Part shown: one piece after another, positions 51,738 to 60,801 of the stretch
Layout: every line of letters starts with the position of its first letter
Numbering within the stretch: the stretch's first letter is position 1
Assembly: GCA_030584105.1 (NCBI GenBank)
Contig: CP129491.1
Span: 62,001 to 126,000, forward strand
Source of the DNA: UTCHB3 sp002050155
GTDB taxonomy: Bacteria > Bacteroidota > Ignavibacteria > Ignavibacteriales > Ignavibacteriaceae
Length of the DNA stretch: 64,000 nucleotides
Reading direction: 5' to 3'
Translations under genes and position numbers: made by a program
The notes under the pieces: generated by a model
The model's database searches: none
Seen by the model: the letters and a program-made list of their open reading frames with translations, nothing else
What the model was told of the DNA's origin: nothing

Positions 51738-51803
51738 ACCGTTAAAAGGAATTGTCGGAAAAAATAATTAGCAGTTGTTCACGCTGTTAAAAGGAATTGT
51801 CGG
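51730..51803 (-). repeat. Echo of the truA 5' end
   Basis: The stretch leading into the truA start (TTGTTCACACCGTTAAAAGG and the next nine bases, 51730-51758) is repeated at 51776-51803 with two changes, offset about 46 bp. On the minus strand the echo begins GTG AAC AAC TGC then a stop. Confidence 0.88.
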
Positions 51804-52088
51804 TCAAGAAAGTTTCAATTTGCATATTCAAATAAAACAAAAATGATTCGTTCAAAATTAAACAGAAAGTTGATTACCCGCAACCAAAGCGACGGCTTTC
51901 TTTCAAGAAAAAGTTAAAAACCCGGCAAAAACCCGGCAACAGCTCCGCCAAAAACCCTGCACCAAATCCCCCATAAACCGGTACAAAAAAAAGAAAAAAG
52001 GCTGTCCGTTTACGAACAGCCTTTTAAAAGAGTATTTTTCGGTGTTTTGCGGTTATTCAAATAAACCGTTAAAAACCGGCAGCACTTC
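51738..52088. other. Gene-free spacer between truA and the porin gene
   Basis: Contains the truA start echo, an A-rich stretch with a small AAAACCCGGC duplication near 51920, and the hairpin terminator at 51996. No gene. Confidence 0.7.
51996..52026 (-). terminator. Rho-independent terminator of the outer-membrane protein gene
   Basis: On the minus strand AAAAGGCTGTTCG-TAAACGGACAGCC is followed by a T-rich tract. The hairpin lies about 60 bp after the stop at 52089. Confidence 0.9.
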
Positions 52089-53324
52089 TTAGAAGTTATA
52101 ACTTGCCGAAATATGACCGAAAGTGTTAACTGCACCGGTACCGATGTTTCTGAAGCCTTGTCTTAAAACTTCATCGTTAACGGTTGCGTCAAGGTTAAAG
52201 TTTCCAAATTTGAAACCAAGACCAAGGGTAACGCCTTCACGACCGTAAGATGTAACAACGGCTTCATTTTTAGTGGTTGCAGTTGCTGCGGTCTGTGTTG
52301 TGTTGCTGCGTGTTGAAGCAACATAACCAAGCCTTGCTTTCATCCAGTCGGTTACATTGAACTCAGCACCGAGGTTCCAGGCAGGGAAAATGAAGGTGCT
52401 GTTTGTAAGTTCCGGTGTGTTTGTTGTGCTTTTTTGAGTAGCACTCTGAATGCCTAAGCCAACACCGCCGGCGAGGAAAAGGTCACCGGTTCTGTAGTTA
52501 AGACCAACGCCCGCGTTCAAAACAGAGTAAGAAGTGAGGTCAGCGCTTGTGCCTGCGAGGTCAACTGTTCCACTCATTGAAGAATAGGAAGCAACAGGAA
52601 CCAGAACAAAACCTTTACCAAGGTTATGGAAATATCTTGCGCCAACAGCGAGTGAAGTAGCAGAAAGTTTGTTGGTTTTTGCACCTTCATTTTTAACACC
52701 GTGTGAAACAAAAGCAAACGAGAAATCGATTGCATTGTCTTTGCTGAAGTGCTGGATAAGACCCAAGTTAATTCCAAACTGTGAAGCGGAAGATTTATCA
52801 GCAGTTCCTGAAGCAGGTGTGATATCGTTAGTGGATGCGCCGTAAGCTAATCCCAAACCGATTACTGTAGCGTCGGAAACCGAATAAGAACCGATCAACT
52901 CAAAGTTGTTATCGAGTGCAACTGCAGGTCTTGTAACGCCGGGTTGCCCGTTGAAGGTACCAACCAGAGAGTTTGTGGTACCAATACTTGAGATACCGCC
53001 GCCTTTGTAGTCATTTCTTGCGAGGATAGCGCCGAGGGTGAATTTGTTATCAACATTGAAGTTAAAACCGGCAAACTGGCCATCGCCATCGTCAACTGCA
53101 GCAGCAGAAGCACCGATATCGCCCCAGAGGAAATTTCCATAGTATCTGGAAAAAGCCGGGTTAGTTGTCATGTTGAAAGGATCAACAAAGAAAGGATTGT
53201 TGCCGCCCATAGCCTGAATTCTTGCATAACCACCGCTTTTTTCGGTAGGTACAATACCCGACTGAGCGTTAACAGCGGTTGCAAGAAACAGAAATGCAAC
53301 TGCTAATCCAAATAATTTTTTCAT
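52089..53324 (-). CDS. Outer-membrane beta-barrel (FadL/PorV-like), likely abundant
   Basis: 411 residues. Signal peptide (FLFLATAVNAQS), then RIQAMGGNNPFFVDPFNMTTNPA, which resembles the plug-like N-terminus of PorV/FadL-type barrels, then about 14 amphipathic strands ending GHISASYNF with terminal Phe. A strong Shine-Dalgarno (AGGAG on the minus strand at 53333-53337, 8 bp before ATG) and a good terminator are unusual for this genome and suggest high expression. Possible roles are a porin or a secretion-linked barrel. The exact family is uncertain. Confidence 0.8.
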   Translation of the reverse strand: MKKLFGLAVAFLFLATAVNAQSGIVPTEKSGGYARIQAMGGNNPFFVDPFNMTTNPAFSRYYGNFLWGDIGASAAAVDDGDGQFAGFNFNVDNKFTLGAILARNDYKGGGISSIGTTNSLVGTFNGQPGVTRPAVALDNNFELIGSYSVSDATVIGLGLAYGASTNDITPASGTADKSSASQFGINLGLIQHFSKDNAIDFSFAFVSHGVKNEGAKTNKLSATSLAVGARYFHNLGKGFVLVPVASYSSMSGTVDLAGTSADLTSYSVLNAGVGLNYRTGDLFLAGGVGLGIQSATQKSTTNTPELTNSTFIFPAWNLGAEFNVTDWMKARLGYVASTRSNTTQTAATATTKNEAVVTSYGREGVTLGLGFKFGNFNLDATVNDEVLRQGFRNIGTGAVNTFGHISASYNF

Positions 53325-53725
53325 TATAGTAACTCCTAAGAATTAAAGATTATGATTGATAGTGATTAAACTCTAAAAATATAAAAATGTTCAAAAACCA
53401 TCGTAAAAATTGTCGAAAAACAAGGAAAAACTTGATTATCGACGCTGCAAATATAATTATGATTCATTAATTCAATATATTTTTTTTCACAGACGGTTGT
53501 TTTTAGGTATGAATTGTCCCTGTATTAAACTGATTTGTTCATCTGATTTGTTCTTCAAAACAGGGGTTTGTGGGGGTTCAGGAAAAAGAGTGCCTTTAAT
53601 TTCGAAGATTATCGCCCGGCTGTTAACGAGCTTACTTTGACCAAGCACTAAGAAAAAAGAGTGCCTTGAATAACCCGTTAAAAAATGGTATTTTTACGGG
53701 CTATTTTTAAAAAAATTTTACAGAA
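53325..53725. repeat. Divergent spacer upstream of lon, with a 71-bp-offset repeat
   Basis: AAAAAGAGTGCCTT begins at 53583 and again at 53654. The porin ribosome-binding site sits at 53333-53337. A short frame (53410-53640) has no family features and is not called. No lon ribosome-binding site is evident. Confidence 0.7.
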
Positions 53726-56254
53726 ATGTCTAAAACTATAAATTCACCAAATACACCGGAAGAACAGGATATTACGGTTGAGATACCGGAGATAATTCCG
53801 GTTCTTCCATTAAGGGACCTTGTAATATTTCCTTATATGCTTTCCCCCGTGCTTGTCGGGCGCGATCTTTCGATCAATGCGGCAAATTATGCACTTAACC
53901 ATCACCGGCTGATCTTCCTTGCGGCGCAGAAAAACTCGAATGTCGATGAACCGGGTACCGATGAACTCTATCGCGAGGGTACAATTGCCAAAATAACCCA
54001 GATGATGAAACTGCCAAACGGGCTGCTTAAAATTGTGGTTGACGGTTTAGTGATGGGAAAAATTAAGCGGTTTACCGCAGAAACGGAATATTTTGAAGCG
54101 GTTATTCAGCTGCGTGAAGTGCAGGCTACAAACGACCCTGAACTTACCGCTTTAATGCGCCGTGCGGAGGTTGCTTTCAAAGAGTACGCTTCGCTTAACA
54201 AGAACATTAACGCTGAAACTTTGGTCGCTTTCGAAAATATCCGTGAACCGGACCGGAAGCTCTTTTTTGCTGCAGCGAATGTTAACCAGGCGATTGACGG
54301 CAAAGTTCAGATTCTGAAAAAATCTAAACTTAAAGACCAGTACTATGAACTGATTAAAATGATAAGGGGCGAGATTGAAATTCTGAAAGTTGAAAGGGAA
54401 ATTGACCATAAGGTTCAGGAAAATATCGCCCGCACTCAAAGAAAATTCATAATTCAGGAGCAGATTAAAATTCTGCAGGAAGAACTGGGTGAAGACGACG
54501 CCATTTCCGAAGAAGCAAAACTGCTGAAAGCTATTGAAGAGGCCGGTATGCCCGCCTCAGTTGAGGATAAGGCGATTGAAGAGTACAACAAACTTTCGAA
54601 AATACCACCGATGTCGCCCGAATACACGGTTATCCGAAATTACTTAGACTGGCTGCTCGCCGTTCCCTGGAAGAAAAAAACCAAAGATAAGTTGGATATT
54701 GCCCATGTTCAGAAAATTCTGGATGAAGACCACTTCGGGCTAGAAAAACCAAAAGAGCGCATTATAGAGCACATTGCAGTGCTTAACTTGGTTAAAAATA
54801 TGAAAGGGCAGATTCTCTGTTTGGTGGGGCCTCCCGGGGTGGGCAAAACCTCGCTCGGTAAATCTATAGCGCGGGCGCTCGGCAGACAGTCGGTCCGCAT
54901 AAGCCTTGGCGGCGTTCGTGATGAAGCTGAAATCCGCGGGCACCGGAAAACTTACATCGGCTCGATGCCGGGGAAAATAATCCAGGCGATGAAACGGGCG
55001 GGCACAATTAATCCGGTTATAGTTCTCGATGAGATTGATAAACTGAACTCTGATTTCAGAGGCGACCCTTCTTCTGCGATGCTTGAAGTGCTGGACCCCG
55101 AGCAAAATTTCGCCTTCAACGATCATTATTTGGAGGTTGACTACGATCTTTCACATGTTTTGTTCATAACCACGGCTAATGTGCGGTTCAACATTCCCCT
55201 GCCGCTGCAGGACAGGATGGAGATTATTGAGCTTTCAAGCTATTTGGAAGTGGATAAACTTGAAATCGCTAAGCGACACATCATTCCAAAGCAGATTAAA
55301 CTGCACGGGCTTGAGAAATCGAAAGTGAAATTCTCTGATGAGGCTATTTTGGAAATTATCTCCAACTACACGCGGGAATCGGGTGTCAGAAACATGGAAC
55401 GGGAGATCGCCTCGATCCTCAGAAAAGTGGCAAAAGATGTTGTAAGCGGGGTTTACACTAACCCGGGCGGTAACAAAAAAACGATAAACATCACCCCGCA
55501 AATGGTTGAAAAATATCTGGGGGCGCCTAAGTTCAAAAAGCACATTTATGAAAAAGGAGCACGCATCGGGAGCGTAACCGGACTGGCGTGGACGAGCGTG
55601 GGCGGCGACATTCTGAATGTGGATGTTACGGTTATGCACGGCAAAGAAAAACTTACGCTTACCGGGCAGCTCGGAGATGTGATGAAAGAATCGGCTACTG
55701 CCGGGCTTAGTTACATCCGCGCAAATGCCGATAAGTTTGGTTTGCAGCCCGACTTTTTGCTTAATAAAGAGATTCACATTCATCTGCCGGAGGGCGCAAT
55801 TCCGAAAGACGGTCCATCGGCGGGTGTAACGATGATTATGGCGATGCTTTCGGCGTTTCTTGGGCTTCCGGCGAGCGATTCGGTTGCAATGACGGGCGAA
55901 ATAACGCTTCGTGGTGAAGTGCTGCCTATCGGAGGGCTTAACGAAAAACTTCTGGCGGCAAGGCGCAACGGCTATAAAACCGTTCTTATTCCAAAAGATA
56001 ACACCGCAGACGCAGCAGAAATAAGGGAAAGTATTACGAAAGACCTTAACATCGTGCCTATAGAAACGGTTGATGAAGCTTTTGAATGGGTTTTCCCCGA
56101 GTGGGAAAAAGCGGTTAAGAATAACGGGGTTTTGGGTCTCGCTTCTGAAGCAGAAGCAGGTTTCAGGAATGCTCCGGAGGCCGGCTCTGTCGCGGAGGTT
56201 GCTACAGAAAGCGGTTCAACAACCCGGGCAACCAACAGCACAAAGAGAAAATGA
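53726..56254 (+). CDS. lon: ATP-dependent protease Lon
   Basis: Cytoplasmic quality-control protease. N-terminal LON domain (about 20-220: PVLPLRDLVIFPYMLSPVLVGR), coiled coil, AAA+ with Walker A GPPGVGKTS, Walker B VIVLDEIDK, and the Ser-Lys protease domain with Ser698 (KDGPSAG) and Lys741 (GGLNEK). 842 residues includes an extra Ala/Glu/Ser/Thr-rich tail of about 38 residues. Its stop overlaps the fRMsr start (ATGA), so the two genes are coupled. Confidence 0.96.
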   Translation: MSKTINSPNTPEEQDITVEIPEIIPVLPLRDLVIFPYMLSPVLVGRDLSINAANYALNHHRLIFLAAQKNSNVDEPGTDELYREGTIAKITQMMKLPNGLLKIVVDGLVMGKIKRFTAETEYFEAVIQLREVQATNDPELTALMRRAEVAFKEYASLNKNINAETLVAFENIREPDRKLFFAAANVNQAIDGKVQILKKSKLKDQYYELIKMIRGEIEILKVEREIDHKVQENIARTQRKFIIQEQIKILQEELGEDDAISEEAKLLKAIEEAGMPASVEDKAIEEYNKLSKIPPMSPEYTVIRNYLDWLLAVPWKKKTKDKLDIAHVQKILDEDHFGLEKPKERIIEHIAVLNLVKNMKGQILCLVGPPGVGKTSLGKSIARALGRQSVRISLGGVRDEAEIRGHRKTYIGSMPGKIIQAMKRAGTINPVIVLDEIDKLNSDFRGDPSSAMLEVLDPEQNFAFNDHYLEVDYDLSHVLFITTANVRFNIPLPLQDRMEIIELSSYLEVDKLEIAKRHIIPKQIKLHGLEKSKVKFSDEAILEIISNYTRESGVRNMEREIASILRKVAKDVVSGVYTNPGGNKKTINITPQMVEKYLGAPKFKKHIYEKGARIGSVTGLAWTSVGGDILNVDVTVMHGKEKLTLTGQLGDVMKESATAGLSYIRANADKFGLQPDFLLNKEIHIHLPEGAIPKDGPSAGVTMIMAMLSAFLGLPASDSVAMTGEITLRGEVLPIGGLNEKLLAARRNGYKTVLIPKDNTADAAEIRESITKDLNIVPIETVDEAFEWVFPEWEKAVKNNGVLGLASEAEAGFRNAPEAGSVAEVATESGSTTRATNSTKRK

Positions 56255-57051
56255 GCGAAGCTGCTTCAATAACTTTTACGGGAACGGAAAGCAAAGAAGA
56301 GCGATACCGGCTTCTTCTTGCACAGGCTGAGCACCTTTTTTCGCCGGAAGAGCATTGGCTTTCTTCTTTTTCTAATTTCACGGCTGCAGTTAAAGAAGCA
56401 CTTCCTTATGTGAGCTGGGTGGGTTTTTATTTTCTTTCCGGGGGGCGCTTGGTGTTGGGCCCCTTTCAGGGTAAACTTGCCTGCACGGTGATTCAACCGG
56501 GCAAGGGGGTCTGCGGAAAAGTTTGCCTGACGGGCGAAACTGAAATTGTGCCGGATGTTAACGATTTCCCCGGGCATATCGCTTGTGATTCCGGAAGTAA
56601 TTCCGAAATTGTTGTTCCACTTTTTAGAAATGTTGGGGATGACGGTGCTTTAGGTTTATCAGGTAGTGAAGTCTCCGGTATATCGAAAGATAATGCTTTA
56701 GATTTATCAGATGACGGTGCGTTTGGTTTATCGGGCAGGGATGGGGCGGATTTTTCAGGTGAAGATAAGCGGTTGATGAACACTCAAACCGCCACCGCTG
56801 AAATGGGCGATGATAACTCGCAAGGCACAAAAACCGCCGCCGCTGTGATGGTCGATGATAACTCGCAAGGCACAAAAACCGCGGGAACTGAAGCAAAGTA
56901 TAAGGTAACCGGTAACAAAGCTGAAAAAGAACTTTTCGGCGTTCTTGACCTCGATAGCTACCAAACGGCCGCATTCGATGAAACGGATAAGCATTATTTG
57001 GAAGAATTGACCGCAATTTTATTAACTAAAGCAACACTTCCTGTTGTGTAA
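56251..57051 (+). CDS. Free methionine-(R)-sulfoxide reductase (GAF) with a ~98-residue insertion
   Basis: GAF-fold enzyme reducing free Met-R-sulfoxide. The three redox cysteines are kept at family spacing: Cys78 (LACT), Cys88 (GKGVCG), Cys112 (HIACD), with SNSEIVVPLF after them. Family length is about 160; here 266. The GAF core is cut between VPLF and ELFGVLDLDS by about 98 low-complexity residues. These include GLSG-type repeats and two 45-bp (15-codon) units around 56793-56882 with an identical DDNSQGTKTA core. Coupled to lon by a 4-bp overlap, fitting an oxidative-damage role. It is followed 24 bp later by dnaX. Confidence 0.87.
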   Translation: MSEAASITFTGTESKEERYRLLLAQAEHLFSPEEHWLSSFSNFTAAVKEALPYVSWVGFYFLSGGRLVLGPFQGKLACTVIQPGKGVCGKVCLTGETEIVPDVNDFPGHIACDSGSNSEIVVPLFRNVGDDGALGLSGSEVSGISKDNALDLSDDGAFGLSGRDGADFSGEDKRLMNTQTATAEMGDDNSQGTKTAAAVMVDDNSQGTKTAGTEAKYKVTGNKAEKELFGVLDLDSYQTAAFDETDKHYLEELTAILLTKATLPVV

Positions 57052-57075
57052 AACTCCCTTTTTCAAGAGGTTTTA

Positions 57076-58749
57076 ATGACTTTTCAGGTATCCGCAAGAA
57101 AATACAGACCGCAACGGTTTGATACTGTGCTCGGGCAGGAGCATGTAACTGTGACGATTAAAAACGCAATCGTGAAGGGAAGGGTTGCGCACGCTTACCT
57201 GCTTACGGGCCCCAGAGGTGTCGGCAAAACCACCACTGCGCGGATTATTGCAAAGTCTGTTAACTGCCTTAATTCGACCGACGGCGAGCCGTGCAACGAG
57301 TGCACAAGCTGCAAAGCGATTTCTTCGGGGCAGTCGATCGATCTGATTGAAATTGACGCCGCTTCCAACCGCGGAATTGACGATGTCAGGCAGCTGACAA
57401 GTTCCGTTCACTACACGGCGGCTAATGCAAAATACAAAGTTTACATTATAGATGAAGTGCACATGTTAACGAAGGAGTCGTTCAACGCATTTCTTAAAAC
57501 GCTGGAAGAACCGCCCGAGAACACAATCTTCATTTTTGCCACAACGGATGTGCACAAAGTTCCGATCACCATCATTTCCCGCTGCCAAAGGTACGATTTT
57601 CGCCGCATTCCGCTTGATATTATTAAAGCAGGGCTTCGGGAAATTGCCGAAAAAGAAAACTTCACTATCGACGATAAAACGCTGACGCTTATTGCAAAAA
57701 AAGCCGATGGAGGAATGCGCGACGCCGAAAGTTTCTTCGATCAGGCGGTGGCTTTCAGTGGGGAAGTGGTGGAGTATGCCTCGGTTATTAAGGTGTTTAA
57801 CTTTATCGATGAGGATATCTATTTTGAAGTTACAGACGCTCTGCTGAAAAAAGATTTCAAAATGCCGTTTTTGGTGTGCGACAGAGTTTATAAAAACGGG
57901 TGGAGCTTTATCGATTTCTTCAACGGGCTGCAGGAGCACTTCAGGAATATCCTTTCGGTGGCTGCCACAAGCGACACTTCACTTTTGGAAAGCTCGGTGG
58001 TCTATTATGAACAGTATAAAGCGCTTGCGAAAAATTTCAGCGAGGGCGATCTGCTGCGGATTATGAACTACCTAAGCCGTCTGCTGACGGAACTTAGGTA
58101 TTCGCAGAACCATAAATTGCGCAGCGAACTGGCACTCAGCCAGCTGACAGGGTTTGAAACTTCTGAAACTATCTCGAATTTGATCGATATTCTCGCAAAT
58201 TCAACCGTGGGTGAGTTTGAAATTAAAGGGAAAGCAGGCAGTGGCTTGGGGGAGCCGGAAGCTAAGGAGGGGGCGGCGGGAATTGTTGATGGCTCGGGTG
58301 TTTCAGGCAACGCCGATGGTTCCGGTGGTTCGTTCCGTCCGGCTGATGCTTCAATGCAGCCAAATGTTAAGGCTGATGAAACAGGCACAGTAACCCAAAG
58401 TGCACAACCGGCTGAACCGGGTTCGGGTGCGCAAATTAAATCGGTATCATCAGCGGGTGCTAAAACGGATGCAGCAGCGCAAAATACCCAATCTGCTGAA
58501 TCTGATTCAGGTGCGCAAATCAATGCTGTTTCATCAGTTGAATCTGAAACCGCAACTTCTGATACAGATAACAATACTGCTGCAACAGTGCAAAAACCTC
58601 AGGGCAGGAAAAACAGTTACGAGAATGAATCACAGTTTTTCGCTTCTTATGCCAGGAAAAAACCTGCTCCGGTACCTAAAAAGCCCGAAACTAACCCCTA
58701 TATCCGTTACATAATCGACGAACTTGGCGGCAAAGAGTTGGAAATGTAA
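57076..58749 (+). CDS. dnaX: DNA polymerase III subunit gamma/tau
   Basis: Clamp-loader ATPase. Seen: SARKYRPQRFDTVLGQEHV, Walker A GPRGVGKTTTAR, zinc cysteines CNECTSC, Walker B YIIDEVHML, and sensor SRCQRYDF. The conserved clamp-loader part ends at about residue 365. Then comes a roughly 150-residue Ala/Gly/Ser/Thr/Gln-rich linker with an 84-bp-offset repeat (SGAQI...VSS at 58426 and 58510), and a short C-terminal piece with FASYARKKPAPVPKKP. The tau-type interaction domain is not obvious. A TTTTTC-A slippery site for gamma was not found. Confidence 0.93.
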   Translation: MTFQVSARKYRPQRFDTVLGQEHVTVTIKNAIVKGRVAHAYLLTGPRGVGKTTTARIIAKSVNCLNSTDGEPCNECTSCKAISSGQSIDLIEIDAASNRGIDDVRQLTSSVHYTAANAKYKVYIIDEVHMLTKESFNAFLKTLEEPPENTIFIFATTDVHKVPITIISRCQRYDFRRIPLDIIKAGLREIAEKENFTIDDKTLTLIAKKADGGMRDAESFFDQAVAFSGEVVEYASVIKVFNFIDEDIYFEVTDALLKKDFKMPFLVCDRVYKNGWSFIDFFNGLQEHFRNILSVAATSDTSLLESSVVYYEQYKALAKNFSEGDLLRIMNYLSRLLTELRYSQNHKLRSELALSQLTGFETSETISNLIDILANSTVGEFEIKGKAGSGLGEPEAKEGAAGIVDGSGVSGNADGSGGSFRPADASMQPNVKADETGTVTQSAQPAEPGSGAQIKSVSSAGAKTDAAAQNTQSAESDSGAQINAVSSVESETATSDTDNNTAATVQKPQGRKNSYENESQFFASYARKKPAPVPKKPETNPYIRYIIDELGGKELEM

Positions 58750-58963
58750 AATTTCGCACCATTTCCTGCGCTCAACTCTGCCCTTAACTCAGCGCGCCAC
58801 CACCAAGCAAAACCGCCCACCACTTCCTCAAAATCTAACCGTGAGAACGGGATTGTAAAATTAATCCCGAAATTTTAAAAATAAATAAAAAATAATATTT
58901 TTTATTAAACAGGATATATGTAATTTAAAGGAAACGATTTTAAAAAAAGATAGGTTAAAGGTA
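58750..58963. other. Spacer with a leader shared by two PEGA paralogues
   Basis: AT-rich. The last 28 bp (GATTTTAAAAAAAGATAGG from 58936, then the ATG at 58964) are nearly the same as 63403-63429 before the third paralogue, so the leader duplicated with the gene. Confidence 0.75.
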
Positions 58964-60037
58964 ATGATTTGTCAGTTGTTCAAAATCACCTTTTATTTGG
59001 CTGTTTTTTCTTCTTTTCTTTACCCACAAGATAAGGAATTATCGCTAAAACCTACAGATTCCCGAGGCGATGAACAAATTTTAAAGAGCTACCCCGGTCA
59101 TGCCGGCGTGGTTTTTTACTCGCAGTTTGATATTCTTTCCTTCACTTCCACTGAAAATATTGTTAAAATTCTGGGAAATCCCGGAACAAAAAAATATATC
59201 CTCATTTTAACCCCAATACCGCAAACAATAAGTGTGGCTTCACCGGGATATAATGCGAATGGGTTAAAAATTGTCTCGCTGCCGGCGGGGAAAGTTGTTT
59301 TTTATGAAGTGCAGGAAAAAACCGAAGGTGAAGCCCCCGCTCCCGCAGAAGTGGCGGTTAAGCCTGAAGTATCGACGGAAAACTCACCACCCGGCAATGC
59401 CGTTGAAAACAAACCCGGTAACGCCACACTTTCGCCGATTACTGTTAAATCAACACCTCAAAACGCTACTGTTTTTATCGATTATGTTGAGAAAGGTGTT
59501 ACCGACCTTGGCTTATACATCCTCTCCGGCGTGCATGATATCCAAATTGAGCATCCGGACTACCTCCCCGTTCGTGAAAAAATATCCGTAGCCCCAACAA
59601 CCGACAAATCCAAAAATGTTTTCAGCCATAATTTGGTTAAAAATAAGGGGATACTTTCCCTCAGCGTCGTGCCTGCCAACGCGGTTATAACTTTGGACGG
59701 CAAAATGATTAACAGCGGCAATAACGAAATTACCCCCGGCAAATACCTTTTGGAGGTTAAAGCGCCACATTACACGCCCTTTTCGGAAATGATTGAAGTG
59801 CAATTCGGTAAAACTGTGAACCGGAGCATTGAATTGAGAAAAAAGGCGGGCAACCTTCAGTTTACGATAAAACCAATTTCCGCCAAAGTTGCCCTAAAGC
59901 AATATGGCGAGGTAAAATATAGTTGGGAGGGTATCAATTTAATCGAAAATATTCAGGCAGGGAACTATGATCTTCTTGCCACTTCACACGGTTATGTGGA
60001 CTACACAGACATCGTTTCTATTAAAGAGGGGAAATAG
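58964..60037 (+). CDS. Exported PEGA-domain protein, probably the N-terminal part of a frameshifted PEGA-SUMF1 protein
   Basis: 357 residues. Signal peptide (YLAVFSSFLYPQ), an N-terminal domain of about 100 residues (FYSQFDILSFTSTENIVKIL), a Pro/Glu/Ala linker, then at least two PEGA beta domains (IKVKSTPQNATVFID-like; LSVVPANAVITLDGK) and a third strand-rich unit. It stops at TAG 60035-60037 in GAGGGGAAATAG. A -1 shift there continues EIVVLEIDMKKWSG straight into the SUMF1 frame, matching the fused paralogue at 61666. The likely intact gene spans 58964-60801. Confidence 0.82.
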   Translation: MICQLFKITFYLAVFSSFLYPQDKELSLKPTDSRGDEQILKSYPGHAGVVFYSQFDILSFTSTENIVKILGNPGTKKYILILTPIPQTISVASPGYNANGLKIVSLPAGKVVFYEVQEKTEGEAPAPAEVAVKPEVSTENSPPGNAVENKPGNATLSPITVKSTPQNATVFIDYVEKGVTDLGLYILSGVHDIQIEHPDYLPVREKISVAPTTDKSKNVFSHNLVKNKGILSLSVVPANAVITLDGKMINSGNNEITPGKYLLEVKAPHYTPFSEMIEVQFGKTVNRSIELRKKAGNLQFTIKPISAKVALKQYGEVKYSWEGINLIENIQAGNYDLLATSHGYVDYTDIVSIKEGK

Positions 60038-60054
60038 TTGTTCTTGAAATTGAT

Positions 60055-60801
60055 ATGAAGAAGTGGAGCGGTGTGGGAAACCTCATTCCCGTTTCCGGGG
60101 GTTCGTTCAGGATGGGGTGCACCGAAGAACAGGGTGCGGAGTGCGAGCGGAGGGAAACTCCCGCTCACGAGGTTACGCTTAACGATTTTTATATCGGAAA
60201 ATATGAGGTTACTCAGGAATTGTGGCAGAGTGTTATGTCCGGCAACCCATCGGAAATTAAAGGTGCGGCGTTGCCCGTTACGAATGTTACCTGGTTTGAT
60301 GCCGTTTATTTTTGCAATAAACTGAGCGAATTGTCGGGTTTACAACCTGCCTACAAAATTAAAGGGGAAAGTGTTTCCTGCGACTTCACCACCAACGGTT
60401 TCAGATTACCCACTGAAGCGGGATGGGAATTTGCTGCCCGGGGAGGGAAAAATTCAAAAAATTTAAAATACAGCGGAAGTAACAACATCAGTAGTGTTGC
60501 CTGGTATAGTGGAAATTCAGGACAAAAAACGCACCCCGTCGGCGAAAAACAACCGAACGAACTTGGATTGTACGACATGAGCGGCAATGTGTGGGAGTGG
60601 TGCTGGGATTGGTTCGAACTTGAATATTACAGTTCATCAGGTAAACTGAATCCGCTGGGTCCGACAGCAGGAGAAAACCGTGTAGCCCGAGGCGGCAGTT
60701 GGTATCACGATCCAAAAATCTGCAGAGTCTCTTACCGCAACCGCTCCGGCTCACAAGACGACCACCCCGATGTCGGCTTCCGCCTTGTTAGAACAAAATG
60801 A
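60055..60801 (+). CDS. SUMF1/formylglycine-generating-enzyme-like domain (C-terminal part of a split gene)
   Basis: 248 residues, C-type-lectin-like SUMF1 fold: FRMGCTEEQ, EVTLNDFYIGKYEVTQELW, NVTWFDAVYFCNKLS, FRLPTEAGWEFAARGG, DMSGNVWEWCWD, RVARGGSW and VGFRLVR. Of the two active-site cysteines of true formylglycine-generating enzymes, only the position in KICRVSYR is kept; the first is lost. So it is probably a binding domain and not an oxidase. It has no signal peptide of its own, supporting expression as part of the upstream PEGA protein. Confidence 0.82.
   Translation: MKKWSGVGNLIPVSGGSFRMGCTEEQGAECERRETPAHEVTLNDFYIGKYEVTQELWQSVMSGNPSEIKGAALPVTNVTWFDAVYFCNKLSELSGLQPAYKIKGESVSCDFTTNGFRLPTEAGWEFAARGGKNSKNLKYSGSNNISSVAWYSGNSGQKTHPVGEKQPNELGLYDMSGNVWEWCWDWFELEYYSSSGKLNPLGPTAGENRVARGGSWYHDPKICRVSYRNRSGSQDDHPDVGFRLVRTK

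Noticed and set aside
53410..53640. 76-codon ORF upstream of lon
   Set aside because: Cys-rich random-looking composition, no start context, no recognisable domain, and it sits in a repeat-bearing spacer.
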